The notes: generated by a model not told the origin, from the sequence alone. A DNA stretch of 64,000 nt from CAYNWT01 sp964485095 (GCA_964485095.1 CAZAIB010000020.1:4349-68348); one strand, 5' to 3'; positions 7,813 through 17,536 are shown, counted from the stretch's first letter. Program-made: numbers and translations.

Positions 7813-8502
7813 AATATCTTCTCCTTGTTAGTGGCGTGCCAGAATAGGCTCAGGGGATCATCACTTGGTGTTGCGTGCAGGTTTGTAGAAACTCAATACC
7901 CAACAGGCAAAGTCAATATATATCGAAGTTTGCTGAGTGTCGATGCGCGTCGTATGCGGTAGCCCAGTAAGGCAATCGCACATCGCCATTCTGACCAGCT
8001 GAATAGTTACGCTATGTTGATCTCAGTCAAGTCGGTTGGAAGCTGCGCAGTCGAGCGGAGTACCGCGACTGTGTCGGACTTGAAAGTTCCGCAAACAATC
8101 TACGGCGTCTTGCGGGAGCTTGGTCTGAGTTGCAACGTCGCTTCGTAAGTTATTCAAATTGCAGAGCGATCAGACTTCGCTGCGTAACGCGGGCTGAGAG
8201 GGCTCGACAGTTTGGCCTACAAGAATTCGGTGTTGAAACGGCCCAGTCTCACAAGTCATCGAACCTACAAGCAAGATCGCACGCTTGTGATGTTGCCATT
8301 GAGTTTAGTGTACGGTTGGCGAATTGGAAATGACGCGATGTCAACGGCTTCTTGAGTAAATGTGATGCACTGACAGGCGGGCGTGATTGGCTTTTTGTGC
8401 CAGATCCAGTGTGGATTTTTAAGAATTTCTCGAATCCGTGATGATCGCGGCCTGACTTGGTTACTTGGTTAGTGTGAGTTCTCATTCCAGACTGGAGTTA
8501 CC
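7813..8502. other. 690-bp intergenic region in the island, no clear gene
   Basis: Between divergent genes for the secreted Cys-rich protein (minus) and the beta-helix protein (plus). All frames are short; a 44-codon frame starting at 8014 has a plausible sequence but no ribosome site and no recognisable domain. It presumably holds both promoters and perhaps debris of earlier insertions. Confidence 0.5.
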
Positions 8503-10149
8503 ATGGCCCTGCAACGCTATTTGTTTACTTGTATTATTGTCTTGTCAGCGACCGTAGCCCACTCGCAGGACGATGTGGTTGTGGTAGCCGCAGGCTCTTC
8601 AACCGGCCAAATTCAAGCGGCAATTGATCTCGCGGGTAGTCAGAATAAAGGGTTGGTCTTCGAGGCTGGTGTCGAGTACTTGACGGGTGAATTGCAGGTC
8701 TCGTGGCAGAACCGTCCAAAGTTCATCGATGGTCGGTCTGCAACATTGAAAGCGAAGGATGCCAACCAAGTCACAATCCTGCGACTGGTCCAGGTACACG
8801 CGAGCCAGAACTCCGATCCTGCGAATACCTACGCTAATTTCTATCTGCGAAACCTAAACCTGGATTCTGACAACAAGGCGTCTTACGCCATTCACATTCT
8901 TGGTGCTCAGCGAATGGTGGTCCAAAACATTCGCACGAGCAACTCTACGAGCTACGGCGTGGTAATTAGAGGAGACATGGGCGGAAAGGGAGTGTACTAC
9001 AACAGGTTCGCGGACATTCATTCCCGGGCCGACGCGAACGGCTTCAGAATCGAATCACTTACCGGCAATGGTGGCGAACGTAAAGTGAATGGAAATCTCT
9101 TTAGCAATTGCAACGTGCACTTCTGCCCGGGTATAGGCGTCTACATGAAAAACGCTGAGAGCAACTCGTGGGTCGGTGGGTCCATTGAAAAAACCGGTTC
9201 GCATACAATGTACTTGGACGAAGTCCGAAACTGCGTGTTCAATCTGTATTCAGAGAATTATGGCGTGACACTGGACGTGAACAATTCGGTTCCAGCTAAG
9301 CGGACGGATGTCATTAGTCGAGACCCATCAGTCGCAGGTTTCATGCTCGTCCGGCAAACTGAGAACAATCGATTCTTCGGCACGATGCAGGATGAGCGCG
9401 TCCTGACCAATGGTGGCAGTGGCGGAAAATTGGTCAATACGGACTACTTGACGGCACCGGAGCGCTCCGACAATGTCTTCGCCGGCAGTGCCCTTGGGCC
9501 GGAGTATCGTGTAGGAAATTCCGATTTCCGGCTTGAGGACGATGGGGTCACGGAACTCCGATTCTGGGAGAGCGGTGTGAATCACATCAATAGAGGGCCC
9601 ACCAGCAATTTGTGGAGCATCGGAGTAGCCGGGAGTGCGTATCCCACAACAAGCCTTAGAGACTCGCTCTACATCAGATCGCTTGGCGCCCCGACAAACA
9701 CCATCGTATTCAAGAACAGTAGTAGTGGTGGGAGCGTTGGTATCGGCCTGAACCAGCCGCAGGCAGGCTTCAAGCTTCACGTGGCCGGACTGATAAAGTG
9801 CAGCGGTGTGGACGAGTCTTCTTCCCGTGAACTGAAGGCGGAAATCAAAGAACTGGGAGACCAACAAAAAGTGAGCCTGATGGATGCAGTGCTTCGGATG
9901 AAGCCAATCACGTATCGTCTGAAGAAGTCCGTCGCCCCAGAGAACCAGCGTACGCAGATTGGATTCGTGGCGGAGGACATGCCCAAGTTGGTGAGTCCCG
10001 ACGGCAAGGCGGTTGCGTACAGCCGACTGTCTGCCTATGCGATCGCAGCGATTCAGGTTCAGCAAGCTCAACTGGATGAACAAACAAAGCAGATTGATGA
10101 ATTGAAGTCACTCATCCAAGAATTGAACTCGAAACGGGACTCGAATTAG
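8503..10149 (+). CDS. Secreted beta-helix protein with S74 self-cleaving chaperone end
   Basis: A 548-residue protein with a signal peptide (MALQRYLFTCIIVLSATVAHSQ, cleavage near 21). Residues about 30-330 carry right-handed beta-helix repeats of the pectate-lyase/tailspike type: asparagine-rich turns such as NFYLRNLNLDSDN and NLFSNCNVHFC. A beta-rich region with GSVGIGLNQPQAGFKLHVAG near 400-420 leads into a C-terminal peptidase S74 intramolecular chaperone: SSSRELK (S430 and K435 spaced like the Ser-Lys dyad), MKPITYRLKK, QIGFVAEDMP and a final coiled coil. Known: S74 domains trimerise phage tailspikes and endosialidases and then cut themselves off. Here the owner is a bacterial exported protein in an integrated island, with no phage structural genes around. 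Likely an oligomeric surface or secreted glycan-binding or lyase protein; substrate unknown. Confidence 0.85.
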   Translation: MALQRYLFTCIIVLSATVAHSQDDVVVVAAGSSTGQIQAAIDLAGSQNKGLVFEAGVEYLTGELQVSWQNRPKFIDGRSATLKAKDANQVTILRLVQVHASQNSDPANTYANFYLRNLNLDSDNKASYAIHILGAQRMVVQNIRTSNSTSYGVVIRGDMGGKGVYYNRFADIHSRADANGFRIESLTGNGGERKVNGNLFSNCNVHFCPGIGVYMKNAESNSWVGGSIEKTGSHTMYLDEVRNCVFNLYSENYGVTLDVNNSVPAKRTDVISRDPSVAGFMLVRQTENNRFFGTMQDERVLTNGGSGGKLVNTDYLTAPERSDNVFAGSALGPEYRVGNSDFRLEDDGVTELRFWESGVNHINRGPTSNLWSIGVAGSAYPTTSLRDSLYIRSLGAPTNTIVFKNSSSGGSVGIGLNQPQAGFKLHVAGLIKCSGVDESSSRELKAEIKELGDQQKVSLMDAVLRMKPITYRLKKSVAPENQRTQIGFVAEDMPKLVSPDGKAVAYSRLSAYAIAAIQVQQAQLDEQTKQIDELKSLIQELNSKRDSN

Positions 10150-10276
10150 CTGTTCTCAAAAAGACATTGGCAAATGCCCGATGAGTAGCCGAATTCGTTC
10201 TGGCAGAGTACTTGCGATTGGTCTTTTGGCCAATGCTTCCCTCGGATCCTCAGCAAAGCATGTTTGCGAAAGCGCC

Positions 10277-10302
10277 GAGTCCCGCACAAGCGTGCGGGAC
10301 TC
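10277..10302. terminator. Hairpin terminator between convergent genes
   Basis: GAGTCCCGCAC (10277-10287), loop AAGC, and the exact complement GTGCGGGACTC (10292-10302): an 11-bp perfect stem. It sits 10 bp from the integrase stop and 127 bp after the beta-helix gene. It lacks a clear T-tract but is the only strong stem between the two converging genes. Confidence 0.65.
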
Positions 10303-10312
10303 GCGACTGTCC

Positions 10313-11491
10313 TTAGTCTGACATCGACGAGCTGCGGGCTTGCTTGAGCAAGTAGTCCGGGCTTTGGCTGAGATGCTGATAAGTCTTTGCCAAGACCGAA
10401 GGATCGCTGTGACCAGCGAGGATTGCGACCGTCATTGCATCAACTCCGCTGCGAAGAAGTCGGTTCATCCATGTGTGTCGAATGTGGTACAGACAGAATC
10501 GCGGCGCTAGGGTACCGGCCATTTTGCTGACGAGCTTCTTCCTCGCTTCATGACGAAGCTCCGCGGGCGTCTTTGCTCTTTCCGTGCCATGGTATATGAG
10601 GGTGGGAGCCAATGTTCTCATCTTCACTTCGACCTCCGCCTTAGTGGGCTTAAGGCCTTGTTGTTCCATCTTTAGCTTGCCCATCCGAAGCTGAATCCGA
10701 TGGAATGCGTTATTGACGGAATCTTTGTTCCACGCCCGACCCTGGCTGTTCCGAAACAGAGGCCCCTCTGGATGGATTTCCATGAGACGGCTCGTGATTT
10801 CGAGGGCGGCCTCAGTGAGATAGACAACACGAACTGTGTCGGTCTTGGCTTCGCTGACTGGGATAACCCAGCGGCTTCCCGGCACATCTACATGGCGAGC
10901 CTCGACCCGGAGCGATTCCTGTGGGCGACAGCCAGTGTCCCAGGTAACGCGCAGAAGATCCGTGAACGAGTCATTCCGCGACAAGCTTTGCAACTCTAAG
11001 AATTGAGCGTCAGAGATCACGACTTCTCGCCTGCCCATCGCTGGCTTCGGCATGTGCGCGATGGGGGAGCGTTCGATGTAGCCCTGCTGCTCGGACCATC
11101 GCAGTGCCCGTTGGACGGCTTTGCATCCATTGCGCTTGGAGCCGCTGCCCCAGGTCTCCTGCGAGTCGATCCACTGTTGCACGTGGTAGGGCTTCAACTC
11201 GGCGACAGTCAGGTCTTTAGGGATTGAGTCACAGAATAGCTGCAGCCGCCAGCGGTACCACTCAAATGTGTCCGGGGCTCGATGCTGCTTACACCAATCC
11301 AAATAGGAATCTACCAGTGCCAGTACAGACTGGCCGGCGACCTGTGGTGACTCCGTTGGGAGTTGCATCAGGCGAAAATACAGCTCGAACGCCTTTTCGC
11401 GATCAGGGCCGAGATTTTGCTGCTTGCCATCGATCTGGACGTACCAGAGACGGCGGTTCTTGCGGAAGAACGGTTTTGGGTAGTGAGGCAT
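10313..11491 (-). CDS. Tyrosine recombinase (site-specific integrase)
   Basis: A 392-residue phage-integrase-family protein. Residues 1-45 resemble an arm-binding domain, 55-145 a core-binding SAM-like domain (VDSYLDWCKQH onward), and 155-385 the catalytic domain with R189 (TGCRPQE), R338 in YHIRHTW, H361 (LAGHSDP) and nucleophile Y371 (TYQHL). The usual HxxR histidine is Y335. An insertion of about 35 charged residues (275-320) lies before the second arginine. The gene begins 153 bp from the 3' end of a tRNA-Arg gene and points away from it, the classic arrangement for an element integrated into a tRNA. It is most likely responsible for integration and excision of the island to its left. Confidence 0.93.
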   Translation of the reverse strand: MPHYPKPFFRKNRRLWYVQIDGKQQNLGPDREKAFELYFRLMQLPTESPQVAGQSVLALVDSYLDWCKQHRAPDTFEWYRWRLQLFCDSIPKDLTVAELKPYHVQQWIDSQETWGSGSKRNGCKAVQRALRWSEQQGYIERSPIAHMPKPAMGRREVVISDAQFLELQSLSRNDSFTDLLRVTWDTGCRPQESLRVEARHVDVPGSRWVIPVSEAKTDTVRVVYLTEAALEITSRLMEIHPEGPLFRNSQGRAWNKDSVNNAFHRIQLRMGKLKMEQQGLKPTKAEVEVKMRTLAPTLIYHGTERAKTPAELRHEARKKLVSKMAGTLAPRFCLYHIRHTWMNRLLRSGVDAMTVAILAGHSDPSVLAKTYQHLSQSPDYLLKQARSSSMSD

Positions 11492-11644
11492 TGCGAACCC
11501 TCCAAGCTGAGATTGCTGGAAGGCGACCCAGACGGTTCGCAGTTCTCATTGTCAGACTACCAGATTCGACTTCTCTGACAATTTCTCTGACACGACCGTT
11601 TTCCGGTCAGCCTGAAATTGACGTAAGTCCTTTGCTGGTAAGAG

Positions 11645-11718
11645 TACACCCCTCAGGGTTCGAACCTGAAACCTCCGGTTTCGTAGACCGGTGCTCTATC
11701 CAGTTGAGCTAGGGGTGC
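11645..11718 (-). tRNA. tRNA-Arg (anticodon ACG)
   Basis: A complete 74-nt cloverleaf on the minus strand without encoded CCA: acceptor GCACCCC/GGGGTGT with one G-T pair, D stem GCTC/GAGC, anticodon stem CCGGT/ACCGG with loop CTACGAA (anticodon ACG, reading CGU), variable loop AGGTT, T stem TCAGG/CCTGA with loop TTCGAAC, discriminator A. Its 3' end faces the integrase, so it is the presumed attachment site of the island. No second copy of the 3' end was found by eye elsewhere in the window. Confidence 0.97.
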
Positions 11719-12102
11719 AAAGGGAAATCTCCCTGTCATGTGGACAAAACGAAGACCAAACGGCCAATCGTTTTCTGCACAGGCAAGAATATAGCGAGGT
11801 AGCCCAGGCATGGGTAGAGATCAATGGGGCGAAAAATTGGGGCGTGCATGGAACCGTTTAAGCCGAGGCTCAACCGTGTAATAAGGCAAATGGCGCGAAC
11901 TTTCACTCTTCACCAGTCCCACACCGCTTAACACGCTAACACCCAATCAGCTTCGCCTGTCGCAAGTAGGCCGGGCGGACATTCTTGTGTCAATACCGTC
12001 GGTGGGTGTTGATCTTGTCAGAACTTGCAAATTGTCAGGATTCGCGATCGGAGCCACCATCGTCATTGCCGGGTCAGCCAACTGGCTGCACTGGGTTCAG
12101 CT
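11719..12102. other. Intergenic region, about 380 bp, no gene seen
   Basis: Between the tRNA-Arg (whose promoter must lie at its left end) and the 3' end of the SWIM gene. No coding frame, hairpin terminator or repeat is convincing. It marks the change from island to resident chromosome. Confidence 0.5.
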
Positions 12103-13992
12103 TCAGCCGGGCTTTGGTGGCGTTCCGGTGCGGCTGCGGCCAAGCCAGCAGTCGCGTTGGAACGCCAGGCGGGCGATGCGTTCATACTGGCAGCAGGCCA
12201 GCCAGCGTTCGGCCAATGGTCCTGCGTCTGCCGGGAACCGGACTCCGTGGAACGATGTTTCCGAATCCAGCGCGGTGCCCGCCAGCGATAGCAACAACGC
12301 GCCGGCTGTTGGTTGCATTTGTTCTTTCAGAACCATCGCTTCGCGCTGGAGTTCTTTTACTCGGCCGGTGGGAAGGCTGTGTCGGCCGCCGACGGCTAAC
12401 GCTTCAACGCGAGAACGCAGAATTGCCAGGCCATCCGGCGGCAGCGCGGACAGGCCGGGAATGTACTGTGGTTCGGTTTCGATTTCGCGAATGTTGGCGG
12501 ATCGTAATCGGTGCAATCCCAGATTCACGTGTCCCGGCCATTCGTCCAGCAATTCTAAAGTCGCGGCCAGTTCGTTCATCGGGTCGGCGGTGGTCGCGTC
12601 ATCCTGGTCGATCGGTTTTCCGGGTGCCACTGCCAACGCGATCGCGGTCGAAGGCTGGCTCAGTGACAGCCGAGCCACGCAGTCCAACCGCATCCCACTG
12701 CCGCGCGATAGTGTTTCGAGATTGTCAGCGTGCGGCAGTCCTTCCGCTTCGTCATCAGCAACCAGCCGCACGATTCCCTGGTCGCCGTCCAACTGCAACA
12801 AACATGCATAGCCGTCCGAACCGATCACGGTTCCGCTGAGGAACAACAAGTCGTATCCCGCCGGCCACAACTGCGGCTCTTCAACCAGAATCGATAGCGT
12901 TCGTTCGACCTGATCACGCAGAGGTTCCGCGAATCGCTTGCGTACGCAGTCTGCATTCCAACCATCACCATCCATCGCCGCCGCGCGGGTGACCTTGCCC
13001 GTGCCGAGTCGATGATCTGCCGACATGGTTCCGGTTTGAACCAATAGCCCCCGCTCGCTGAGTTCGCGATGCGACAGTGTGAGCCCGCCGACATCGATCG
13101 GCGATTCCCAGGCCGCGTTGATTCGATTGCCTTCGCCCGGACGAACGTTGGAAACACTGGCCAGCCGCCCGTCCACGTCAATGACGTACGTCACAATCCC
13201 CGAATGCCCGGCGCGTGAGTTGATCGGTTCGCAGAAGAGGCCCTGCAACTTCAGGTTCGAGACTTCGGAGTACTTTCGTCGAGCCGTCCCGACCAGCCGT
13301 GCGTCCGGTGATGGGTCCGCGTCGCGCCCCTGCACGCGCCAGGCAACGCGCAACAGTTCGCCCAGATCGGCTGCCAGGACATCCGGTGAGAACTCAGCAT
13401 CACCCGCTCGAAGCTGGCGAGTACTGGTCGTGACGCGCAAGCCCGCGTTCGCCAGTCGATGCAATCCAACGGCGCGGCATTCGTGGATTGCTCGCAACAA
13501 TCGCGACTGCAACAAAACTCCCGCCGATCGCGCTCCCGATGCCAGAAAGTCTGCGGCCTCGGACCACACCATTTCAGCCGCGCGAAGTTGATCGTCAGAG
13601 AACGCGAAAGTCTCCTGAGTTTCAGCGGCAGCAAGTGGTTCTTCCGGTTCCGGCCGTTCCGCCGACTCTGATTCCCCTGACTCAGCTGCATCGGCCTCCG
13701 GTTCCTCGCCGCCACCAATTTCCATCACTGACAAACAGGCCAGCACATGAAAACACCGCGGGCTCAACAAACAACTGCAGACCACATCGTCGGTTCGCGC
13801 TACCTGGCCGCGTTCATCAACGCAAAACCGCACGGTCTCACTGCCGGTGCCAACAATGCAGTCCGCTCCGTCCATCGACCATTCCCATGCGTCGGCGGCG
13901 GTTGGATCTTTGTCCAACTTTCGCCGCACGCGTCCGGGTGCGTTCTCCGTAATTTCGGCGACAACATTGGCAGCAACACTGGGGCGCGTCAT
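12103..13992 (-). CDS. SWIM zinc-finger protein, last gene of MoxR operon
   Basis: A 629-residue protein starting at 13992, where ATGA overlaps the stop of the preceding VWA gene by four bases; an upstream in-frame ATG at 14058 lies wholly inside that gene and is rejected. A SWIM motif CxC-x5-CxH is formed by C72, C74, C80 and H82 (VCSCLLSPRCFHVLA). An acidic linker (about 92-125) follows, then a long alpha/beta and helical region without known catalytic residues. SWIM domains bind DNA or proteins. Known: SWIM proteins are recurrent partners of MoxR ATPases, DUF5682 and VWA proteins in bacterial clusters; the pathway is not defined. Likely a binding or targeting subunit of the complex. Confidence 0.88.
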   Translation of the reverse strand: MTRPSVAANVVAEITENAPGRVRRKLDKDPTAADAWEWSMDGADCIVGTGSETVRFCVDERGQVARTDDVVCSCLLSPRCFHVLACLSVMEIGGGEEPEADAAESGESESAERPEPEEPLAAAETQETFAFSDDQLRAAEMVWSEAADFLASGARSAGVLLQSRLLRAIHECRAVGLHRLANAGLRVTTSTRQLRAGDAEFSPDVLAADLGELLRVAWRVQGRDADPSPDARLVGTARRKYSEVSNLKLQGLFCEPINSRAGHSGIVTYVIDVDGRLASVSNVRPGEGNRINAAWESPIDVGGLTLSHRELSERGLLVQTGTMSADHRLGTGKVTRAAAMDGDGWNADCVRKRFAEPLRDQVERTLSILVEEPQLWPAGYDLLFLSGTVIGSDGYACLLQLDGDQGIVRLVADDEAEGLPHADNLETLSRGSGMRLDCVARLSLSQPSTAIALAVAPGKPIDQDDATTADPMNELAATLELLDEWPGHVNLGLHRLRSANIREIETEPQYIPGLSALPPDGLAILRSRVEALAVGGRHSLPTGRVKELQREAMVLKEQMQPTAGALLLSLAGTALDSETSFHGVRFPADAGPLAERWLACCQYERIARLAFQRDCWLGRSRTGTPPKPG

Positions 13993-16900
13993 GACATTTG
14001 CTCCCCGACCCACCGTGCGAGTTGCTGCGGGCTGAGCGCGGCGACCGGCATACCGCACGCCGCGACCTGTTGAGCAACTCCCATGTTGTAGCGCGCGCCG
14101 CCGGAATCATCGAGCGCAGCCAGTCCCAGTAGTTTGGCACCGGTTTGCGACAACGAACGAACCTCAGCCAGCAACTGACTGATGGGAAAACCTTCATCGA
14201 AGTCTGTCAGCAAAACGACAATCGTTCGTGACGGAACCCGCATTTGTTGTCGAGCCGCGTTCAGCCCCTTTGCGATGTGTGTGCCGCCGCCAATCTGTAC
14301 TTCCAGCAACATCGAAAGCGGATCATCCACGTGTTCTGAAAAGTCCATAACCTGCGTACTGAACGCGAGGAACCGAACACTCAACGCCGGCAGCGCGTTG
14401 AAAATCGCTGACATCATCGCGCTGTAAATGACGGACGGTTCCATCGACCCCGACACGTCCACGACGAAAATCAGGTGCCAGTCCATCGTGCGTTTTGCCA
14501 TTGAGCGAAAATACAATCGCTCGGGGACAATCTGCCAGTCGCCATCATCGTTGCGATGAACGGTCCGCAGGTTGGCCTGCAAAGTTCGACGCAAATCCAG
14601 TCGCGGAGTTCGACGCTGCGTCGGGCGCGATACGCTGAATCCTGTCAGAGCCGGACGAAGCTGCACGGCCAGTTTTTTTACCAGTTCATCCACGATTCGT
14701 TTCGCCAGCCGCCGCAGATGTTCGGTGTGCGTTTCCGGCAACGACCCACGCATCGACAAGACTTGTTCGAGCAATTCAATTGACGGCGAGACCTGTTCTG
14801 TATCCAAAGCCGCAAGGGCTCCGGCGCGACCGTTCTCCGCGGCTTTGCCGAGTACTTCTTCGCGGACATCGGAACCGAACAGCGATTCCAACTCCTGCGA
14901 CCATTCCCGCGTGGTGGGGAACGCAGGCTCCCGCCCGGCACCGCCGCCACTTTTTCCTCCACCCCGTCGCGAACGACCGCGTCCGCAGCACTGCCCGTAA
15001 AGTTCGTCCAGCGCCAGCGCCGCACGGTGACACATGCCGTCCATTTCCTCTTCGCCGGTCACACCGATCATCAATCGCCAGCGGTCGCCCATCGAAATTT
15101 GCTGCCCGGCAATCGTCAGCGAACGCTGCTGCTCGGGCGCGGCTGCGGAACCGAACTTATCGGCAAGCTGCAGGTTCGGCATCAATTCCAGCAAGGCCGC
15201 ACGCCCGGCTTCGTCGGCATCGAAACGCTGCGTCGCCAGGTCCATGTCGCCAATGTTCGTCGTTCGTTCCGCCTGATCGTCAGGCAACCGGTCCAGCAAC
15301 GCGTTGAGCATGTTGACCCGAGCCCGCGGTGCAATGGCTTCAAACGCACCGCGCACAGCCGGTACGCGGCGCAGAAATCCACGATCGTCAAGCCTCGCCG
15401 CACTGCGTTCGAACTCGTCCAGATACGAAACGTCCGCGGCCACTCGCGGCAACGCCATTACCAGCGAACCGGCCAGCCGTTGTTGTAACGCTCGACGCTG
15501 ATCCGTCGTGACCGCCCCGTCCAGCCAACCGGCCAGCCCGATTCCAAAATCGTCAACCGATCGCTGGTCCAACAACATCAACGCTGAGTGGGCCGCCCCC
15601 TGCATGAGCGGCGAACCACTGCGGTCCATCCGTTTTAGCAACCACAACAGACGGCCGGCCTCCAGCGCATGCACGTCATCCTGCTGCTGGAACCACAGCA
15701 TCAATTCCAGCAACGCATACACATCGCCAACATCATCCGCGCCGAACAACCCTTCAACCCGCGCGATGGCGGCTTGCAACAACGGAGTCGTTTGAACAGA
15801 TTCCGGAACAGAAAATTTCGTCACGAACGGCGAACGCGTGTCATCATCCGTCAGCGGCAACCCGGGAACGTGCCCGCGTTGAATGCGGCCGATCAACTGC
15901 ATCGCCGAAGTCAGTTCCTTCAGTGACGCGTCCAGTGAAAACGTGCCCATAACGCGTTCCAGACCCTGCCGAACCAACGCACCCAGCCCACAACCGGCCG
16001 CAACGTCAACCTGCCGCAACACCTCCGCAGCCGTCGGTTCTTCATCGGATTCGCGCTGAGCCGTCAGCATTCCGAACGCCGCCTGTTCCAGCGTTGCGCC
16101 GCGCGCGGCTGAGATTTCCAGCATCGCTGCTGTCGCGTGTTCCCACTTCACGTCGTGAACTTCGGTCAGACTTTCCCGCAGTCCGCCCTGCCGTTCGACG
16201 GGCTTGCTGTAGGGGATTTGGCAAACCGCTAACCGTTCCATCACGACCACCCGCGCGCGGTCGAGTGTCGAGCGTAGCGGATCGAGTCGCAGACGTTTGC
16301 TGTCCTGCCCCAACGATTCCGGCCCGGGCAAATTGAGTGTTCGCAGCGTGTGTTCCAAATCCGGACCCAGCCCCGAACGCGGTACGCCGTCCGGCAACCG
16401 GCCGTTGCGAGAACCAATCAGCACGCGCTGCATCGCGTTCGCGACGGCTTTTCCGCGCCCCAACAATTGCCCCTGCGTCAGGCACATCTGCGACGCTTCC
16501 ATGAACTCGCCCCGCCCAGCCACAACGTAGCCGCGTAGTCGAGCCAGATCGCGAGCCATCCGCAGAACCTCTTTGCCGTCCGCCGAACCAGCAGCGTGTC
16601 CGTCCGCGCGGAGTTCGCGACAAACGCCAACCGTCATGTCGGCAACAACGGCATCCATCTCGTCGGTCGATTCCGCTTCAAACACACGCTGATGCCACCA
16701 CGGATCGCGCACGCCCGCCGGGTACCCGGACCGTTCATCCAACTGCGCAAACGAATAAGGAATCAACGCTGTGGTGATCTCGCGCGGCTCTTGCTGCTCA
16801 TCAGCATCCGGTGTAATTGTCTGCGGCGGTTCCCAAAGCAGCGGTTCCGGCAGTAGCGCCGACGCGTGGTACGAACCAATCACAGCGGCGACCTTGCCGT

Positions 16901-17507
16901 CCGTTTCGGCGATACACTTCCGCATAAACGCCTCGCGCGTTCGGTCGAAAGACGAAGCCTGCCGCGAGTTCATCCGCAGTGCCCAGCCAAACAACAACCC
17001 CGCGCGACGAATGGCTTCGGCATCGGATTCGGCCGCCGGAGTTTCGACCAGTTTCTCCCACAGTTCGCCAACGTCACTGGCCTGCATTCGTTTCAACAAC
17101 AGTTGCAACAAGCCGGTCGGTTCATGGGCCGTGTCCATCTCCGCATGAACGTCATGCCGCTGCGCGACGGGCAAGTCGATGAGCCGAACCGAAACACCAT
17201 TGGCTTTCGCCCAACGAATCGCGGCAAGTTCCGGAGAGAAATCTGCGAACGGATAGAAGCTCAACCCAGCCAGCCCCGCCGTCGTGCTGGCCAAAGCAAC
17301 CGGTGCCTGCAGATCATCTTTTCCGAGCCAGTCAATCCACGATTCAAATTCCGACGGCAGTTCAATCAGCACCGATGTCGGCTTGAACGCATCCAGCAAT
17401 TCATCCATCACCCGCGCCATCGCGGCAGAATGATGTCGCACACCAATCAGCAGCGGCTGCGTGCAGCCAACAAGCTGATCAACTTCTGCTTGATGTTCAA
17501 AGGACAT
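13989..17507 (-). CDS. DUF5682 protein fused to VWA domain
   Basis: A 1172-residue protein. The N-terminal part opens with LIGVRHHSAAMARVMDELL and IELPSEFESWIDWL, and later has AAVIGSYHASALL, patterns I associate with DUF5682 (distantly ChaN/TIKI/erythromycin-esterase-like). A long helical middle follows (about 450-900), then a low-complexity Gly/Arg patch near 830-850. Residues 1011-1172 are a von Willebrand A domain with a full MIDAS: DVSGS (D1017, S1019, S1021), T1076 in GGGTH and D1102 in LLTDFDEG. In many bacteria DUF5682 and the VWA are separate adjacent genes; here they are one chain. The MIDAS suggests metal-dependent partner binding, probably to the MoxR ATPase encoded just upstream. 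No signal peptide, so cytosolic. Confidence 0.88.
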   Translation of the reverse strand: MSFEHQAEVDQLVGCTQPLLIGVRHHSAAMARVMDELLDAFKPTSVLIELPSEFESWIDWLGKDDLQAPVALASTTAGLAGLSFYPFADFSPELAAIRWAKANGVSVRLIDLPVAQRHDVHAEMDTAHEPTGLLQLLLKRMQASDVGELWEKLVETPAAESDAEAIRRAGLLFGWALRMNSRQASSFDRTREAFMRKCIAETDGKVAAVIGSYHASALLPEPLLWEPPQTITPDADEQQEPREITTALIPYSFAQLDERSGYPAGVRDPWWHQRVFEAESTDEMDAVVADMTVGVCRELRADGHAAGSADGKEVLRMARDLARLRGYVVAGRGEFMEASQMCLTQGQLLGRGKAVANAMQRVLIGSRNGRLPDGVPRSGLGPDLEHTLRTLNLPGPESLGQDSKRLRLDPLRSTLDRARVVVMERLAVCQIPYSKPVERQGGLRESLTEVHDVKWEHATAAMLEISAARGATLEQAAFGMLTAQRESDEEPTAAEVLRQVDVAAGCGLGALVRQGLERVMGTFSLDASLKELTSAMQLIGRIQRGHVPGLPLTDDDTRSPFVTKFSVPESVQTTPLLQAAIARVEGLFGADDVGDVYALLELMLWFQQQDDVHALEAGRLLWLLKRMDRSGSPLMQGAAHSALMLLDQRSVDDFGIGLAGWLDGAVTTDQRRALQQRLAGSLVMALPRVAADVSYLDEFERSAARLDDRGFLRRVPAVRGAFEAIAPRARVNMLNALLDRLPDDQAERTTNIGDMDLATQRFDADEAGRAALLELMPNLQLADKFGSAAAPEQQRSLTIAGQQISMGDRWRLMIGVTGEEEMDGMCHRAALALDELYGQCCGRGRSRRGGGKSGGGAGREPAFPTTREWSQELESLFGSDVREEVLGKAAENGRAGALAALDTEQVSPSIELLEQVLSMRGSLPETHTEHLRRLAKRIVDELVKKLAVQLRPALTGFSVSRPTQRRTPRLDLRRTLQANLRTVHRNDDGDWQIVPERLYFRSMAKRTMDWHLIFVVDVSGSMEPSVIYSAMMSAIFNALPALSVRFLAFSTQVMDFSEHVDDPLSMLLEVQIGGGTHIAKGLNAARQQMRVPSRTIVVLLTDFDEGFPISQLLAEVRSLSQTGAKLLGLAALDDSGGARYNMGVAQQVAACGMPVAALSPQQLARWVGEQMS

Positions 17508-17536
17508 GTTTGGTTACTCGTAGGGTGGGCGACTGC

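Noticed and set aside
8014..8148. 44-codon frame in the large island gap
   Set aside because: No ribosome site, no recognisable domain, and length is within chance.
9328..10083. 251-codon minus-strand frame opposite the beta-helix/S74 gene
   Set aside because: Shadow of a gene with a signal peptide and an S74 domain; no ribosome site or domain.
1..11640. Second attachment copy of the tRNA-Arg 3' end inside the window
   Set aside because: No run matching the T arm and acceptor sequence was found by eye; the other end is presumed to lie to the left.
11985..12839. Long plus-strand frames (284 and 274 codons) opposite the SWIM gene
   Set aside because: They are antisense to a gene with a clear SWIM motif and operon overlap; residue content is Arg/Pro/Ser-rich and no domain is seen.
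16042..16623. 193-codon minus-strand frame inside the DUF5682-VWA gene
   Set aside because: Same strand, other phase; Arg/Gly/Ser-rich as expected from out-of-frame reading of this gene.
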